A DNA stretch of 64,000 nucleotides, from the NCBI RefSeq assembly GCF_002005465.1, contig NZ_CP014691.1, forward strand, positions 620,001 to 684,000, read 5' to 3'. The stretch comes from Neoasaia chiangmaiensis. GTDB taxonomy: Bacteria; Pseudomonadota; Alphaproteobacteria; Acetobacterales; Acetobacteraceae. The notes below the pieces were generated by a model that made no database searches, had not been told where the DNA came from, and was given only the letters and a program-made list of their open reading frames with translations. The translations under genes and the position numbers were made by a program. How positions within the stretch are numbered: position 1 is the first letter of the stretch; every line of letters begins with the position of its first letter. Positions 26,486 to 35,003 of the stretch are shown piece by piece.

Positions 26486-27283
26486 CTAGCCCGGATTGCG
26501 CAACAGGCCGCCCTCAACCCGCAAGGCCGCGCCAGTTGTCGCCGATGCCAGTGGCGAGCAGACATACGCCACCATGTTCGCCACCTCTTCCGGCTCAATC
26601 AGACGCTGGATGATGGATGCCGGTCGATGCTGCGGGATGAATTCGGCAGCGATTTCTTCCGCCGGCCTTCCGGTCTGCTTGGCAGCCTCATCGAACATGG
26701 CCAGAACGCCCTCCGTTCGTGTCGGTCCCGGCAGGACACTGTTCACGGTAACGCCCGACCCCGGCACGGATTCGGCAATCCCACGCGCGATCGCCACCTG
26801 CGCCGCCTTGGTGAAACCATAGTGGATCATGTCCGGCGGTATGTTGAAGGCGGATTCACTCGCGATGAACACGACGCGCCCCCACTGCCTGTCGACCATG
26901 CCGCCCAGATAATGACGGGTCAGACGCACACCGCTCATGACATTGACGTCGAAAAATCGCTGCCATTCCGAGTCTGGTGTTTCCTCGAAAGAGGCCTGCG
27001 TGAAAATGCCCAGATTGTTCACAAGAACATCGATCTGCGGAAAAGCCGCGCTCACGGCCTCAAGGCTTTCCGGCTTTGCGAAATCCGCCGCAAATCCACT
27101 CACCGTGGCATCCGGCAACAAGTCCGCAATCGTTTTGACCGCCTCGTCGGTTCGCGCCTGCGTGCGGCCATTGACGATCACATGCGCGCCGGCTTCCGCC
27201 AGCCGTTTGGCAATGGCAAGACCAATGCCGGCGGTCGATCCCGTGACCAACGCCGTGCGACCTGTCAGATCCAGTAACAACAT
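26486..27283 (-). CDS. short-chain dehydrogenase/reductase (SDR)
   Basis: NAD(P)-dependent oxidoreductase of the classical SDR family, 265 residues. Cofactor motif T-G-S-T-A-G-I-G near residue 15, N-N-L-G near residue 85, and the active-site Tyr-Lys pair Y-G-F-T-K near 150 with an upstream Ser (I-A-S-E-S-A). The segment after the active site (P-G-P-T-R-T-E-G) is typical. The ATG at 27283 has GGAG eight bases upstream; upstream in-frame ATGs (27289, 27298, 27325) are inside or beyond a hairpin. The substrate cannot be read from sequence. It follows mfd on the same strand after 61 bases. Confidence 0.88.
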   Translation of the reverse strand: MLLLDLTGRTALVTGSTAGIGLAIAKRLAEAGAHVIVNGRTQARTDEAVKTIADLLPDATVSGFAADFAKPESLEAVSAAFPQIDVLVNNLGIFTQASFEETPDSEWQRFFDVNVMSGVRLTRHYLGGMVDRQWGRVVFIASESAFNIPPDMIHYGFTKAAQVAIARGIAESVPGSGVTVNSVLPGPTRTEGVLAMFDEAAKQTGRPAEEIAAEFIPQHRPASIIQRLIEPEEVANMVAYVCSPLASATTGAALRVEGGLLRNPG

Positions 27284-27294
27284 AACCATTTCTC

Positions 27295-27334
27295 CCATTC
27301 GCCATGTTCGACTTCCTTGGAACATAGCGAATGG
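27295..27334 (-). terminator. 15-bp hairpin after mfd
   Basis: Plus-strand arms at 27295-27309 and 27320-27334 (CCATTCGC-CATGTTC against GAACATA-GCGAATGG) pair 14 of 15 bases, the mismatch allowing a G-U pair, around a 10-base loop. The structure begins about ten bases after the mfd stop and ends just before the SDR ribosome binding site. There is no U-tract. It probably stops mfd transcription or separates mfd from SDR. Confidence 0.5.
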
Positions 27335-27344
27335 ATGAACCGCT

Positions 27345-30300
27345 TCAAGCGTCCACTTTCTCGACCTTGTCCACCAGCTTCTTCATCGCGCCCATGACCT
27401 TGCGCGCCATGGTGATTCGCTGCGCGTTCGTCATTTCGCGCACGACCGCCAGCTTGTGATCGGGTCGCAGTTTCACGCCCTGATCTCGATGACGCTCCAC
27501 CCACGACAGCAATCCGCCAGGGTTCCTGAAAGCACGGTTGCGGAACTGGATGACCATGCCCTTCGGCCCGGCCTCCAGCCGATCCACACCGGCAATCCGG
27601 CAGAGACGCTTGATTACGACCACGTCCAGCAGGTTCTCGACCTCGGGCGGCAAACTGCCGAAACGATCGACCAGTTCCGCCCGCATGGCGTCGACTTCCG
27701 CCTCACCGTTCAGCCCGGCGATACGCCGATACAGCCCGAGCCGCACCGGCAGATCCGGCACATAGGCATCCGGTATCAGCACCGGCAAGCCCAGCACGAT
27801 GTTCGGCGTCCAGTTCTCGTCTTCTGCGCGACGGCGGCCTTTTTCCGCGCGCAGATCGGCAACCGCATCCTCGAGCATCTGCTGGTAAAGCTCGATGCCC
27901 ACCTCCTTGATATGACCCGACTGCTCGTCGCCCAAAAGGTTGCCTGCACCGCGAAGGTCGAGATCGTGCGACGCCAACGTAAAGCCCGCACCCAGTGTAT
28001 CCAGCGTCTGCATGATCTCCAGCCGCTTTTCGGATGCCGGTGAGAGACGATGAGTCTGCGGCCACGTCAGATAGGCATAACCGCGTTGCTTGCCGCGCCC
28101 GACGCGACCGCGCAACTGGTAGAGCTGCCCCAGGCCGAACATATCGGCACGGTGGATAATCAACGTGTTGACGGCCGGCATGTCCAGCCCGCTCTCCACG
28201 ATATTGGTGGACAGCAGGACATCGAACTTGCCGTCCGAAAACTCGGTCATGACCCGTTCGAGTTCCGAGGGGGTCAGCCGTCCATGCGCCTGCACCGTCT
28301 TCGCATCCGGCACGATATCGCGCAGACGTTCGGCCATCCGGTCCATATCGTCGATGCGCGGCACGACGCAGAACACCTGCCCGCCACGAAAACGCTCCCG
28401 CTGGATGGCTTCGCGAATCATCACGCTGTCGAATGGCGTGATGAAGGTGCGCACCGCAAGCCGATCGGTCGGCGGCGTCGCAATCAGGCTCATCTCCCGG
28501 ACGCCGGAAAGCGAAAGCTGAAGCGTACGCGGCAGTGGCGTGGCGGAGAGCGTCAGCACATGCACGTCCTCCCGCAGCGATTTCAGTCGCTCCTTGTGCC
28601 CAACGCCGAAATGCTGCTCCTCATCGATGATGAGGAGACCCAGATTACCCAGCGCCACATTCCTGGCCAGCAGGGCATGCGTGCCGACGACGATATCGAT
28701 CGTCCCGTCCGCCAGACCTCGCCGGACCTCCGTCGCTTCCTTCGCCGTCACGAGACGTGACAACTGGGCCACCCGGACAGGGAAACCTTCGAAACGCGTC
28801 GAGAAACTGCGGAAATGCTGCCGGGCAAGCAGCGTCGTCGGCACCACGACAGCCACCTGCACGCCCGACAGAGCCGCCACGAACGCGGCACGCAACGCCA
28901 CCTCCGTCTTTCCGAACCCGACATCGCCGCAAACAAGCCGGTCCATCGGTCGACCGGAACTCATATCCTCCAGCACGTCCGCGATAGCCCGGGACTGATC
29001 GTCCGTTTCCACGAACGGGAAGCGGGCACAGAACTCGTCCCACAACCCCTCCGCCGGTGCGAGGGTCGGGGCATCCTTCAGGGCGCGGCCCGCCGCTGTG
29101 CGAATCAGTTCGGCCGCCATGTCCCGGATACGGGACTTCATCTTGGCCTTGCGCGCCTGCCACGCCTGCCCGCCCAGCTTGTCGAGTGCGACACCGCCCT
29201 GATCCGAACCGAAGCGGCTCAGCAGTTCGATGTTCTCGACCGGCAGGAAAAGCTTCTGCGCACCGTCATACAGAAGGCGGAGGCAATCATGCGGTGCCAC
29301 GCCGTCGCTGACGGTCTCCAGTCCCTCATAACGGCCGATGCCGTAATCGGCATGAACAACAAGATCGCCTTCGGCAATTTCGGAGGCCTCGGTAATGAAC
29401 TGCTCCGCACGGCGCTTGCGCCGAGGCGGCCGGGAAATACGCTCGCCAAGCAGATCCTGTTCCGACACCAGGGCAAACCGGTCGCCGACAAAGCCGCGCT
29501 CCAGGCCAAGGGTCAGCAGCCCGACCACACCCGGCGCGATTCCAGCAGCCGTGCTCCAGCTTTCATGCATCTCGCTGGCAATGTCGTGTTCGCGCAGCAG
29601 TGCGGCAATCCGCTCGCGAGAACCACGTGTCCATGCCGTGACATAGGTGCGTCGCTTCGCTTTCGCCCAATTCGCCACCTGCATCGCGAAAGCCTCGAAT
29701 ACGCCCTCCCGGTCGCCATCCTTGCCACGTGCGAAGAGCGGCCCTGGACGACCACCCGCATCGAATCCCTCCGTCAGATCAGGCTTGGCGAACGGGCTCA
29801 GCATCGCACGCGGCACCCGCGACAGCATCGCATCCCAACCATCGCGATCGAGATACAGCCGATGCGGCGGCAGGGGCCGATACGGCATTTCGCCCTCGCG
29901 CACCGGTGCCCGCCGTGCCTCGTAGTGGTCCGCGATCATCTCCAGCCGCGCCGCGAAAATATCCGGCACCTGATGGTCCGCGCTGACGGCGGCATCCGGC
30001 ATGTAATCGATCAGCGTGTCCGTGCCGTCGTGGAACAGAGGCAGATAATGATCCAGTCCCGGATAGCGCCGACCATCGGACACATTCTCGTAAATCGTGT
30101 CCGAGGCAGCCGCCGGGCCGAACAGATCGCGCCAGCCACTGCGAAACCGGCTGATGCTGTCCGGACCCAACGCGTATTCCGAAACCGGCCGCAGATCGAA
30201 TTGCGAAAGCGAGCCGGTCGAGCGCTGCGAACCAACATCGAAACGCCGGATGTTCTCGACCTCGTCACCGAAGAGATCGAGCCGGACCGGTTCGCTTTCC

Positions 30301-30806
30301 GCTGCGGGATACAGATCGAAAATCCCGCCACGCGTCGCGAACTCGCCCGCTTCCATTACCGTATCGGTGCGCGTGTAACCACTTGCGATCAACAGATCGA
30401 TCAACATGCCCTGATCGAGCGATTCGCCGGCGCGAATGCTGAGGGATTGCCCTTCGAACGCCTTTCGCGGCGGCACCCGCTGGATAAGCGCATGAACGGT
30501 GGTCAGGACGATACGCCGGGTGCTGGAAGGCTCCAGCAGGCGTGTCAGCGTCCCGGCCCGCTCGGCGGTGATCGACGGATTGGGCGAAACCCGATCGTAG
30601 GGAAGACAATCCCACGCGGGGAACCGCAGCACCTCGACTTCCGGCGCGGTATAGCCAAGCAATTCCGCCAGAGCCGCGACGGCGGCGTCATCCCGCGCGA
30701 TATGCAGGAGCGGCCCTGCATGTTCGCCGAGCCGATGGCGCAGCAGGAAAGCGGTGTAAGCTTCCGGCACGCCCCAGATGGTCGGCCAGGAGGTTGCGTC
30801 GTTCAT
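27345..30806 (-). CDS. mfd: transcription-repair coupling factor Mfd
   Basis: Double-stranded DNA translocase that removes RNA polymerase stalled at lesions and recruits UvrA. The 1153-residue protein has the UvrB-like N-terminal module (W-D-C-L-P-Y-D-R-V-S-P, residues about 65-75), a CarD-type RNAP-interaction domain (D-L-V-V-H-A-D-Y-G-I-G-R-Y), the helicase core with G-D-V-G-F-G-K-T, D-E-E-Q-H-F-G-V and the translocation motif region V-G-R-G-K-Q-R-G-Y-A-Y, and a C-terminal regulatory domain. The length is normal. It is divergent from recG. Confidence 0.97.
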   Translation of the reverse strand: MNDATSWPTIWGVPEAYTAFLLRHRLGEHAGPLLHIARDDAAVAALAELLGYTAPEVEVLRFPAWDCLPYDRVSPNPSITAERAGTLTRLLEPSSTRRIVLTTVHALIQRVPPRKAFEGQSLSIRAGESLDQGMLIDLLIASGYTRTDTVMEAGEFATRGGIFDLYPAAESEPVRLDLFGDEVENIRRFDVGSQRSTGSLSQFDLRPVSEYALGPDSISRFRSGWRDLFGPAAASDTIYENVSDGRRYPGLDHYLPLFHDGTDTLIDYMPDAAVSADHQVPDIFAARLEMIADHYEARRAPVREGEMPYRPLPPHRLYLDRDGWDAMLSRVPRAMLSPFAKPDLTEGFDAGGRPGPLFARGKDGDREGVFEAFAMQVANWAKAKRRTYVTAWTRGSRERIAALLREHDIASEMHESWSTAAGIAPGVVGLLTLGLERGFVGDRFALVSEQDLLGERISRPPRRKRRAEQFITEASEIAEGDLVVHADYGIGRYEGLETVSDGVAPHDCLRLLYDGAQKLFLPVENIELLSRFGSDQGGVALDKLGGQAWQARKAKMKSRIRDMAAELIRTAAGRALKDAPTLAPAEGLWDEFCARFPFVETDDQSRAIADVLEDMSSGRPMDRLVCGDVGFGKTEVALRAAFVAALSGVQVAVVVPTTLLARQHFRSFSTRFEGFPVRVAQLSRLVTAKEATEVRRGLADGTIDIVVGTHALLARNVALGNLGLLIIDEEQHFGVGHKERLKSLREDVHVLTLSATPLPRTLQLSLSGVREMSLIATPPTDRLAVRTFITPFDSVMIREAIQRERFRGGQVFCVVPRIDDMDRMAERLRDIVPDAKTVQAHGRLTPSELERVMTEFSDGKFDVLLSTNIVESGLDMPAVNTLIIHRADMFGLGQLYQLRGRVGRGKQRGYAYLTWPQTHRLSPASEKRLEIMQTLDTLGAGFTLASHDLDLRGAGNLLGDEQSGHIKEVGIELYQQMLEDAVADLRAEKGRRRAEDENWTPNIVLGLPVLIPDAYVPDLPVRLGLYRRIAGLNGEAEVDAMRAELVDRFGSLPPEVENLLDVVVIKRLCRIAGVDRLEAGPKGMVIQFRNRAFRNPGGLLSWVERHRDQGVKLRPDHKLAVVREMTNAQRITMARKVMGAMKKLVDKVEKVDA

Positions 30807-30970
30807 TCGCGATTCCGGCGGTCATGGCGCAGGGTGGACAACGTCGAATATACCGCACCCCACGCGATGGTTTCGTTTTGTTCCATGACGGGCTTGTCCT
30901 ATAGCGTCGGGACGATGTCCTGTCAGCCCATCATGCTTCGGTTGTACCCAACCATCTGGAATTCGATCCC

Positions 30971-33085
30971 ATGACGGAGACGCCAACCGAACCGCCAATC
31001 TTCGAGCGCATCCTGCATACGCTATCCACACCTCTCACGGCGCTGCCGGGTATCGGCACCAGGCAGGCAGTGCTGCTACAGAAGGTGACCGGCGGCAACC
31101 GGATCATCGACCTTCTGTTCACCCTGCCGGAAAACATGATCGATCGGCGAACCGACTGCACGCTTGCCGAAGCACGCCGCATGGTTCCGCCGGGCGGCGT
31201 TCTCACGACCCGCGTGGAAGTAACGGGGATCGATCGACCGCAACGGCCACGCCAGCCGTTCCGCATCCACGCGCATGACGGCACGGACGACATCGATCTG
31301 GTATTTTTTCATGCCCAGTTCATCCGACATATACGGATCGGCGACAGACTGGCCATATCCGGCAAACTGGAACGCTACGGTTCGCGGCTCACCATGCCGC
31401 ATCCGGACCATATGGTCGCAGCCGACCGCCGCGACGAGATCCCGGTGCTCGACCCCGTTTGGCCCCTGACGGCAGGACTTTTCCCCTCCGCCATGCGTCG
31501 CGCCGTGCATGGCGCCCTTGCGCTTCTGCCCCCCCTACCCGAATGGCAGGATCCGGCCTTGCTGGCCAAACGTCAGTGGCCCGATTTCACGACTGCTCTT
31601 CGTTTGTTGCACAACCCGTCTCGCGATGACGCCGAGCACTGGAGCGCACGCGCCGAACGCGCGCGTGCCCGCCTGTCGTGTGACGAACTCCTCGCGGACC
31701 AGCTGTGCATGGGTATTGCCCGCCTGCACGCCAGGGCGCGTCCGGGCCGGGCCCTGATCGGCAACAACACCTTGCGACAGGAAGCGCTCAGACGCTTCGG
31801 TTACAGCATGACCGGCGCGCAAGCACGCGCGGCAGGGGAGATCGCCGCCGATCTCGCAGCCCCACGCCCCATGATGCGACTGCTGCAAGGCGATGTCGGC
31901 GCCGGCAAGACGCTGGTGGCGGTTCTGGCGCTTCTGCAAACCGTCGAGGCTGGGGCTCAGGCCGCCTTCATGGCCCCGACGGAAATCCTGGCCCGCCAGC
32001 ATTATGCCGTCGTCGCCGCATTGTCGCCTGTGCCCTGCGTCTTTCTGTCCGGGAACGTCAAGGGCAAGGCCCGTCGTGACATTCTCGCCCGGATCGCGGA
32101 CGGAACCGCTTCGATCATCATCGGCACACATGCCTTGTTTCAGGACAAGGTCGTTTTCCACGATCTCGGCCTTGCGGTCATTGACGAACAACACCGCTTC
32201 GGCGTCGCACAACGCATGAAACTGGCCAACAAGGGCCATGCGAGCAACGTCCTGGTCATGACGGCCACCCCTATCCCGCGCACCCTGCTCCTGACGCAAT
32301 GGGGTGAGTTGCAGGTCAGCCGCCTCGATGAGAAGCCACCGGGCCGGCTGCCGATCGCCACGTCGATGCACGGCCTTTCCACACTTGAGGACGTCGTCGC
32401 CGGCATCGAACGCGCACTGTCCAGGGGCACGCAGGTATTCTGGGTCTGTCCTCTGGTCGAGGAAAGCGAAGCGCTGGACGTAGCCGCCGCCGAAGCCCGC
32501 TGGGCCTTTCTGTCAAAACGTCTGGACGCCCGGATCGGCCTCGCGCATGGCCGACAGGACATCCAGATACGTCAGGCCGCGCTCGATGCATTCCGCGACC
32601 ACGAGACCAGCCTCCTCGTCGCAACCACCGTCATTGAAGTCGGTGTCGACGTCCCCAATGCCGCCATCATGGTCATCGAGCACGCGGAACGCTTCGGCCT
32701 GGCGCAGCTCCATCAGTTGCGCGGTCGAGTCGGTCGTGGACAGGCGCGATCGTTCTGCCTGCTGCTGTTCGACGACAACGCCAGTGGCAATGCCAAATCA
32801 CGCCTGGCCCTTTTGCGGGAGACGGAGGACGGCTTTCGCATCGCAGACGAGGATTTTCGGACGCGCGGTGGCGGCGATCTTGCCGGCAGTCGTCAATCCG
32901 GCCTGCCGGGCTTCCGCCTCGCCGCGGGCGTCAACAGCGACAGGCTGCTGACGATTGCGTGGCAGGACAGCGAACGAGTGCTCCAACGCGACCCCATCCT
33001 CAAGGATGGGCGTGGCCCGGCACTACGCCTGCTTCTGTCAATTTTCGATCGGGACCGGCCGGACCGCATACTTCTTTCAGGATAA
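30971..33085 (+). CDS. recG: ATP-dependent DNA helicase RecG
   Basis: Branch-migration helicase that regresses stalled replication forks. The 704-residue protein has an N-terminal wedge/OB region, Walker A G-D-V-G-A-G-K-T, the DEAD-like D-E-Q-H-R-F-G-V, S/T-A-T as M-T-A-T-P-I-P-R-T, and the Q-L-H-Q-L-R-G-R-V-G-R-G motif followed by the RecG tail E-D-F-R-T-R-G-G-G-D-L. Length and motif order are normal. The gene is divergent from mfd with a 164-base intergenic region that holds no other gene. Confidence 0.96.
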   Translation: MTETPTEPPIFERILHTLSTPLTALPGIGTRQAVLLQKVTGGNRIIDLLFTLPENMIDRRTDCTLAEARRMVPPGGVLTTRVEVTGIDRPQRPRQPFRIHAHDGTDDIDLVFFHAQFIRHIRIGDRLAISGKLERYGSRLTMPHPDHMVAADRRDEIPVLDPVWPLTAGLFPSAMRRAVHGALALLPPLPEWQDPALLAKRQWPDFTTALRLLHNPSRDDAEHWSARAERARARLSCDELLADQLCMGIARLHARARPGRALIGNNTLRQEALRRFGYSMTGAQARAAGEIAADLAAPRPMMRLLQGDVGAGKTLVAVLALLQTVEAGAQAAFMAPTEILARQHYAVVAALSPVPCVFLSGNVKGKARRDILARIADGTASIIIGTHALFQDKVVFHDLGLAVIDEQHRFGVAQRMKLANKGHASNVLVMTATPIPRTLLLTQWGELQVSRLDEKPPGRLPIATSMHGLSTLEDVVAGIERALSRGTQVFWVCPLVEESEALDVAAAEARWAFLSKRLDARIGLAHGRQDIQIRQAALDAFRDHETSLLVATTVIEVGVDVPNAAIMVIEHAERFGLAQLHQLRGRVGRGQARSFCLLLFDDNASGNAKSRLALLRETEDGFRIADEDFRTRGGGDLAGSRQSGLPGFRLAAGVNSDRLLTIAWQDSERVLQRDPILKDGRGPALRLLLSIFDRDRPDRILLSG

Positions 33086-33100
33086 CACTCGGGAGAGAGA

Positions 33101-33135
33101 GATTATTACAAAAAATACATGATATAGTAATGATC
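33101..33135 (+). repeat. inverted repeat in AT-rich spacer
   Basis: GATTATTAC (33101-33109) and GTAATGATC (33127-33135) pair eight of nine bases across a 17-base spacer, with the one odd pair being G-U/T-C. It lies in the 142-base, unusually AT-rich spacer between recG and the GGDEF-EAL gene. A -10-like TATAAG (33192) lies further down, closer to the next gene. It may be an operator, a hairpin terminating recG, or chance. Confidence 0.35.
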
Positions 33136-33227
33136 AGAAAGCGTAAAAATTTCGTTATACGGCTTTGTTTCCGTGTATTCCAAATGCGCCCTATAAGAAG
33201 AAAAAATAAAGAGTTTCCGGAGTCGGT

Positions 33228-34952
33228 ATGAAAAACGTATCTGTAGCGTTGAGTGTGCCCAATGCCCTAAACGATACCCATACGGCCCGCCAGGCAGTGC
33301 TTCGTCTGACGACGCAACTCATGAGCTGTCCGTTCGCCGCGCTCGTATCGCTCATGCCTGACGGCGCATTTCATGAAACCAGCCACGTCGGGACCGCCCC
33401 TGCCAACGTATTGAAACCCCACCTTCTTCGGCTACTGGCCGAAGCGACGACACCCGTGGTTTTCCCTAGCGACAGCAGCGATGCGGCATGGTCGCTGGCG
33501 GGCGTCCAGATCGCGACGATCGGCCACGCCGAAACCCAGACGATGGAATTTCTCCTCGTCGCTTCGCCACCAAGCGATCCGCTCGATATCGCCTACCTTG
33601 CTCCCCTCACCGACCTGGCGGCATGCATGCGCCCACTTCTCCGCGAGACGACACTAAGCAGTGATCGCCGTACGATGAACGCGCGCCGGAGCAGATTGCC
33701 AAACCGCACGGCTTTCGGCGGCCATATCCAGAATTTGGTCAGCAGGGCCGCTCGCGAGACACGGGTCGGAAATTTTGGCGTCATACGCGTCGAGCTGGAT
33801 CATCTTGCGCAGATCAACGAACGTCAGGGTTGGGACACGGCCGACATCATCATCGATGAGATGATCGAGCGCATCGAGAGCGTTCTGCCTGAAAATGCAT
33901 ATCTGAGCTATTTCGGCGGGGGAAGCGTCGGTGTTGCGACCCCGCTCAACACCAGCCTTGTCAATACACGCTCGCTCGTGAACGCCATACAGCAGAAAAC
34001 CCAGGATCCGGTTACGCTGGGCACGGGTCCGCTGGGTCTGTCGATCTCGATCGGCTGGGCGATGTTCCCACAGGATGGCGATCAGGCCGAAGACCTGACT
34101 GCTGGCGCGCGTGCCGCGCTTGCCGAAGTCAGTCGCAATGGTGGCGGCCACAACCGAAGGGCGAATCAGGAGCTTCTGACGCGCTTCCGGGATGCGTCCA
34201 GCCTGGAACAGGATCTGGTTCAGGCCATCACGAACGAATGCCTTTCGCTCAACTGGATGCCCATCATCGAAGCAGGCTCCCAGCGCGTCGTCGCGTTGGA
34301 AGCGTTGCTTCGGTGGAACAGGCCAGGACATGGCACCATTTCTCCTGATCTCTTCATCCGTTGCGCGGAAGAAGCCGGCATCATCGAACAACTGGACGCC
34401 TGGAGCCTGCGCAACGCCTGCCTGGCGGCGCAGCGCTGGTCCAGTCCGCTGCGCCTGTGCGTCAATATCTCGCCGGTGTGGCTGGTCAACGAGCGTCTGG
34501 CAAACCTCGTGGCATCGGTCCTGAAAGAGACCGGCCTGTCACCGGATCGCCTCCAGATCGAACTCTCCGAGCGCCGCCCATTCGGCCCCCGCACCCTGGC
34601 GCATCGCGAATTATCTCGACTGCGCGCGCTCGGCGTACGCGTTGCACTGGACGATTTCGGCGCGGGTTACTCGTCTCTTGAACGACTCGGAACTTTCCCG
34701 GTCGACCAGATCAAGCTGGATCGGGCATTTGTGCGACGATTGGGTGACGACTCACGCGTCGACGATATTCTGCGCAGCATATTGCAGCTGGCATTGACCC
34801 TTGGGGTCACGTGTTGCGCAAAGGGCGTCGAAACCGAACACCAGTTGGCATTCCTGGATGCCTATGGCTGTGAGGAAATTCAGGGATACCTGTTGGGAGA
34901 GCCTGTCGCCGAATATGCTGATGCCCATGGTCTGACAGCCATGGCGGAATGA
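33228..34952 (+). CDS. GAF-like/degenerate GGDEF/EAL protein
   Basis: Cytoplasmic protein of cyclic-di-GMP signalling with three regions in 574 residues: an N-terminal GAF-like segment (about 1-145), a GGDEF-like domain (about 150-320) and an EAL domain (about 335-570). The GGDEF signature is replaced by G-G-G-S-V (near 227), so cyclase activity is unlikely. The EAL domain keeps E-A-L-L-R-W (358), C-V-N-I-S-P, E-L-S-E, D-D-F-G-A-G-Y and Q-G-Y, but the usual A-E-G-V-E reads A-K-G-V-E (about 530). Activity of the EAL domain is therefore uncertain. No membrane segments are seen. GGAG lies five bases before the ATG. Confidence 0.9.
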   Translation: MKNVSVALSVPNALNDTHTARQAVLRLTTQLMSCPFAALVSLMPDGAFHETSHVGTAPANVLKPHLLRLLAEATTPVVFPSDSSDAAWSLAGVQIATIGHAETQTMEFLLVASPPSDPLDIAYLAPLTDLAACMRPLLRETTLSSDRRTMNARRSRLPNRTAFGGHIQNLVSRAARETRVGNFGVIRVELDHLAQINERQGWDTADIIIDEMIERIESVLPENAYLSYFGGGSVGVATPLNTSLVNTRSLVNAIQQKTQDPVTLGTGPLGLSISIGWAMFPQDGDQAEDLTAGARAALAEVSRNGGGHNRRANQELLTRFRDASSLEQDLVQAITNECLSLNWMPIIEAGSQRVVALEALLRWNRPGHGTISPDLFIRCAEEAGIIEQLDAWSLRNACLAAQRWSSPLRLCVNISPVWLVNERLANLVASVLKETGLSPDRLQIELSERRPFGPRTLAHRELSRLRALGVRVALDDFGAGYSSLERLGTFPVDQIKLDRAFVRRLGDDSRVDDILRSILQLALTLGVTCCAKGVETEHQLAFLDAYGCEEIQGYLLGEPVAEYADAHGLTAMAE

Positions 34953-34954
34953 CA

Positions 34955-34995
34955 TGAGCACCATCGGGAGCGGGTTTCGCTCCCGATGGTGCTCA
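34955..34995. terminator. 18-bp perfect hairpin between convergent genes
   Basis: The arms at 34955-34972 (starting TGAGCACCATCGGG) and 34978-34995 are perfect complements over 18 bases around loop GGTTT. The structure begins three bases after the GGDEF-EAL stop and ends nine bases before the lpxR stop. No run of T follows on either strand. It should form an extremely stable RNA hairpin for both transcripts. Confidence 0.75.
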
Positions 34996-35003
34996 CTGCC
35001 ACT

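Noticed and set aside
30860-30900. Possible LexA-type site (GTTC-like repeats) between mfd and recG
   Set aside because: The GTTC spacing does not fit GTTC-N7-GTTC; only one half matches.
28815-30974. 719-codon open frame opposite mfd
   Set aside because: Antisense shadow of mfd: Arg/His-rich translation with no domain, low hydrophobic periodicity and no ribosome binding site.
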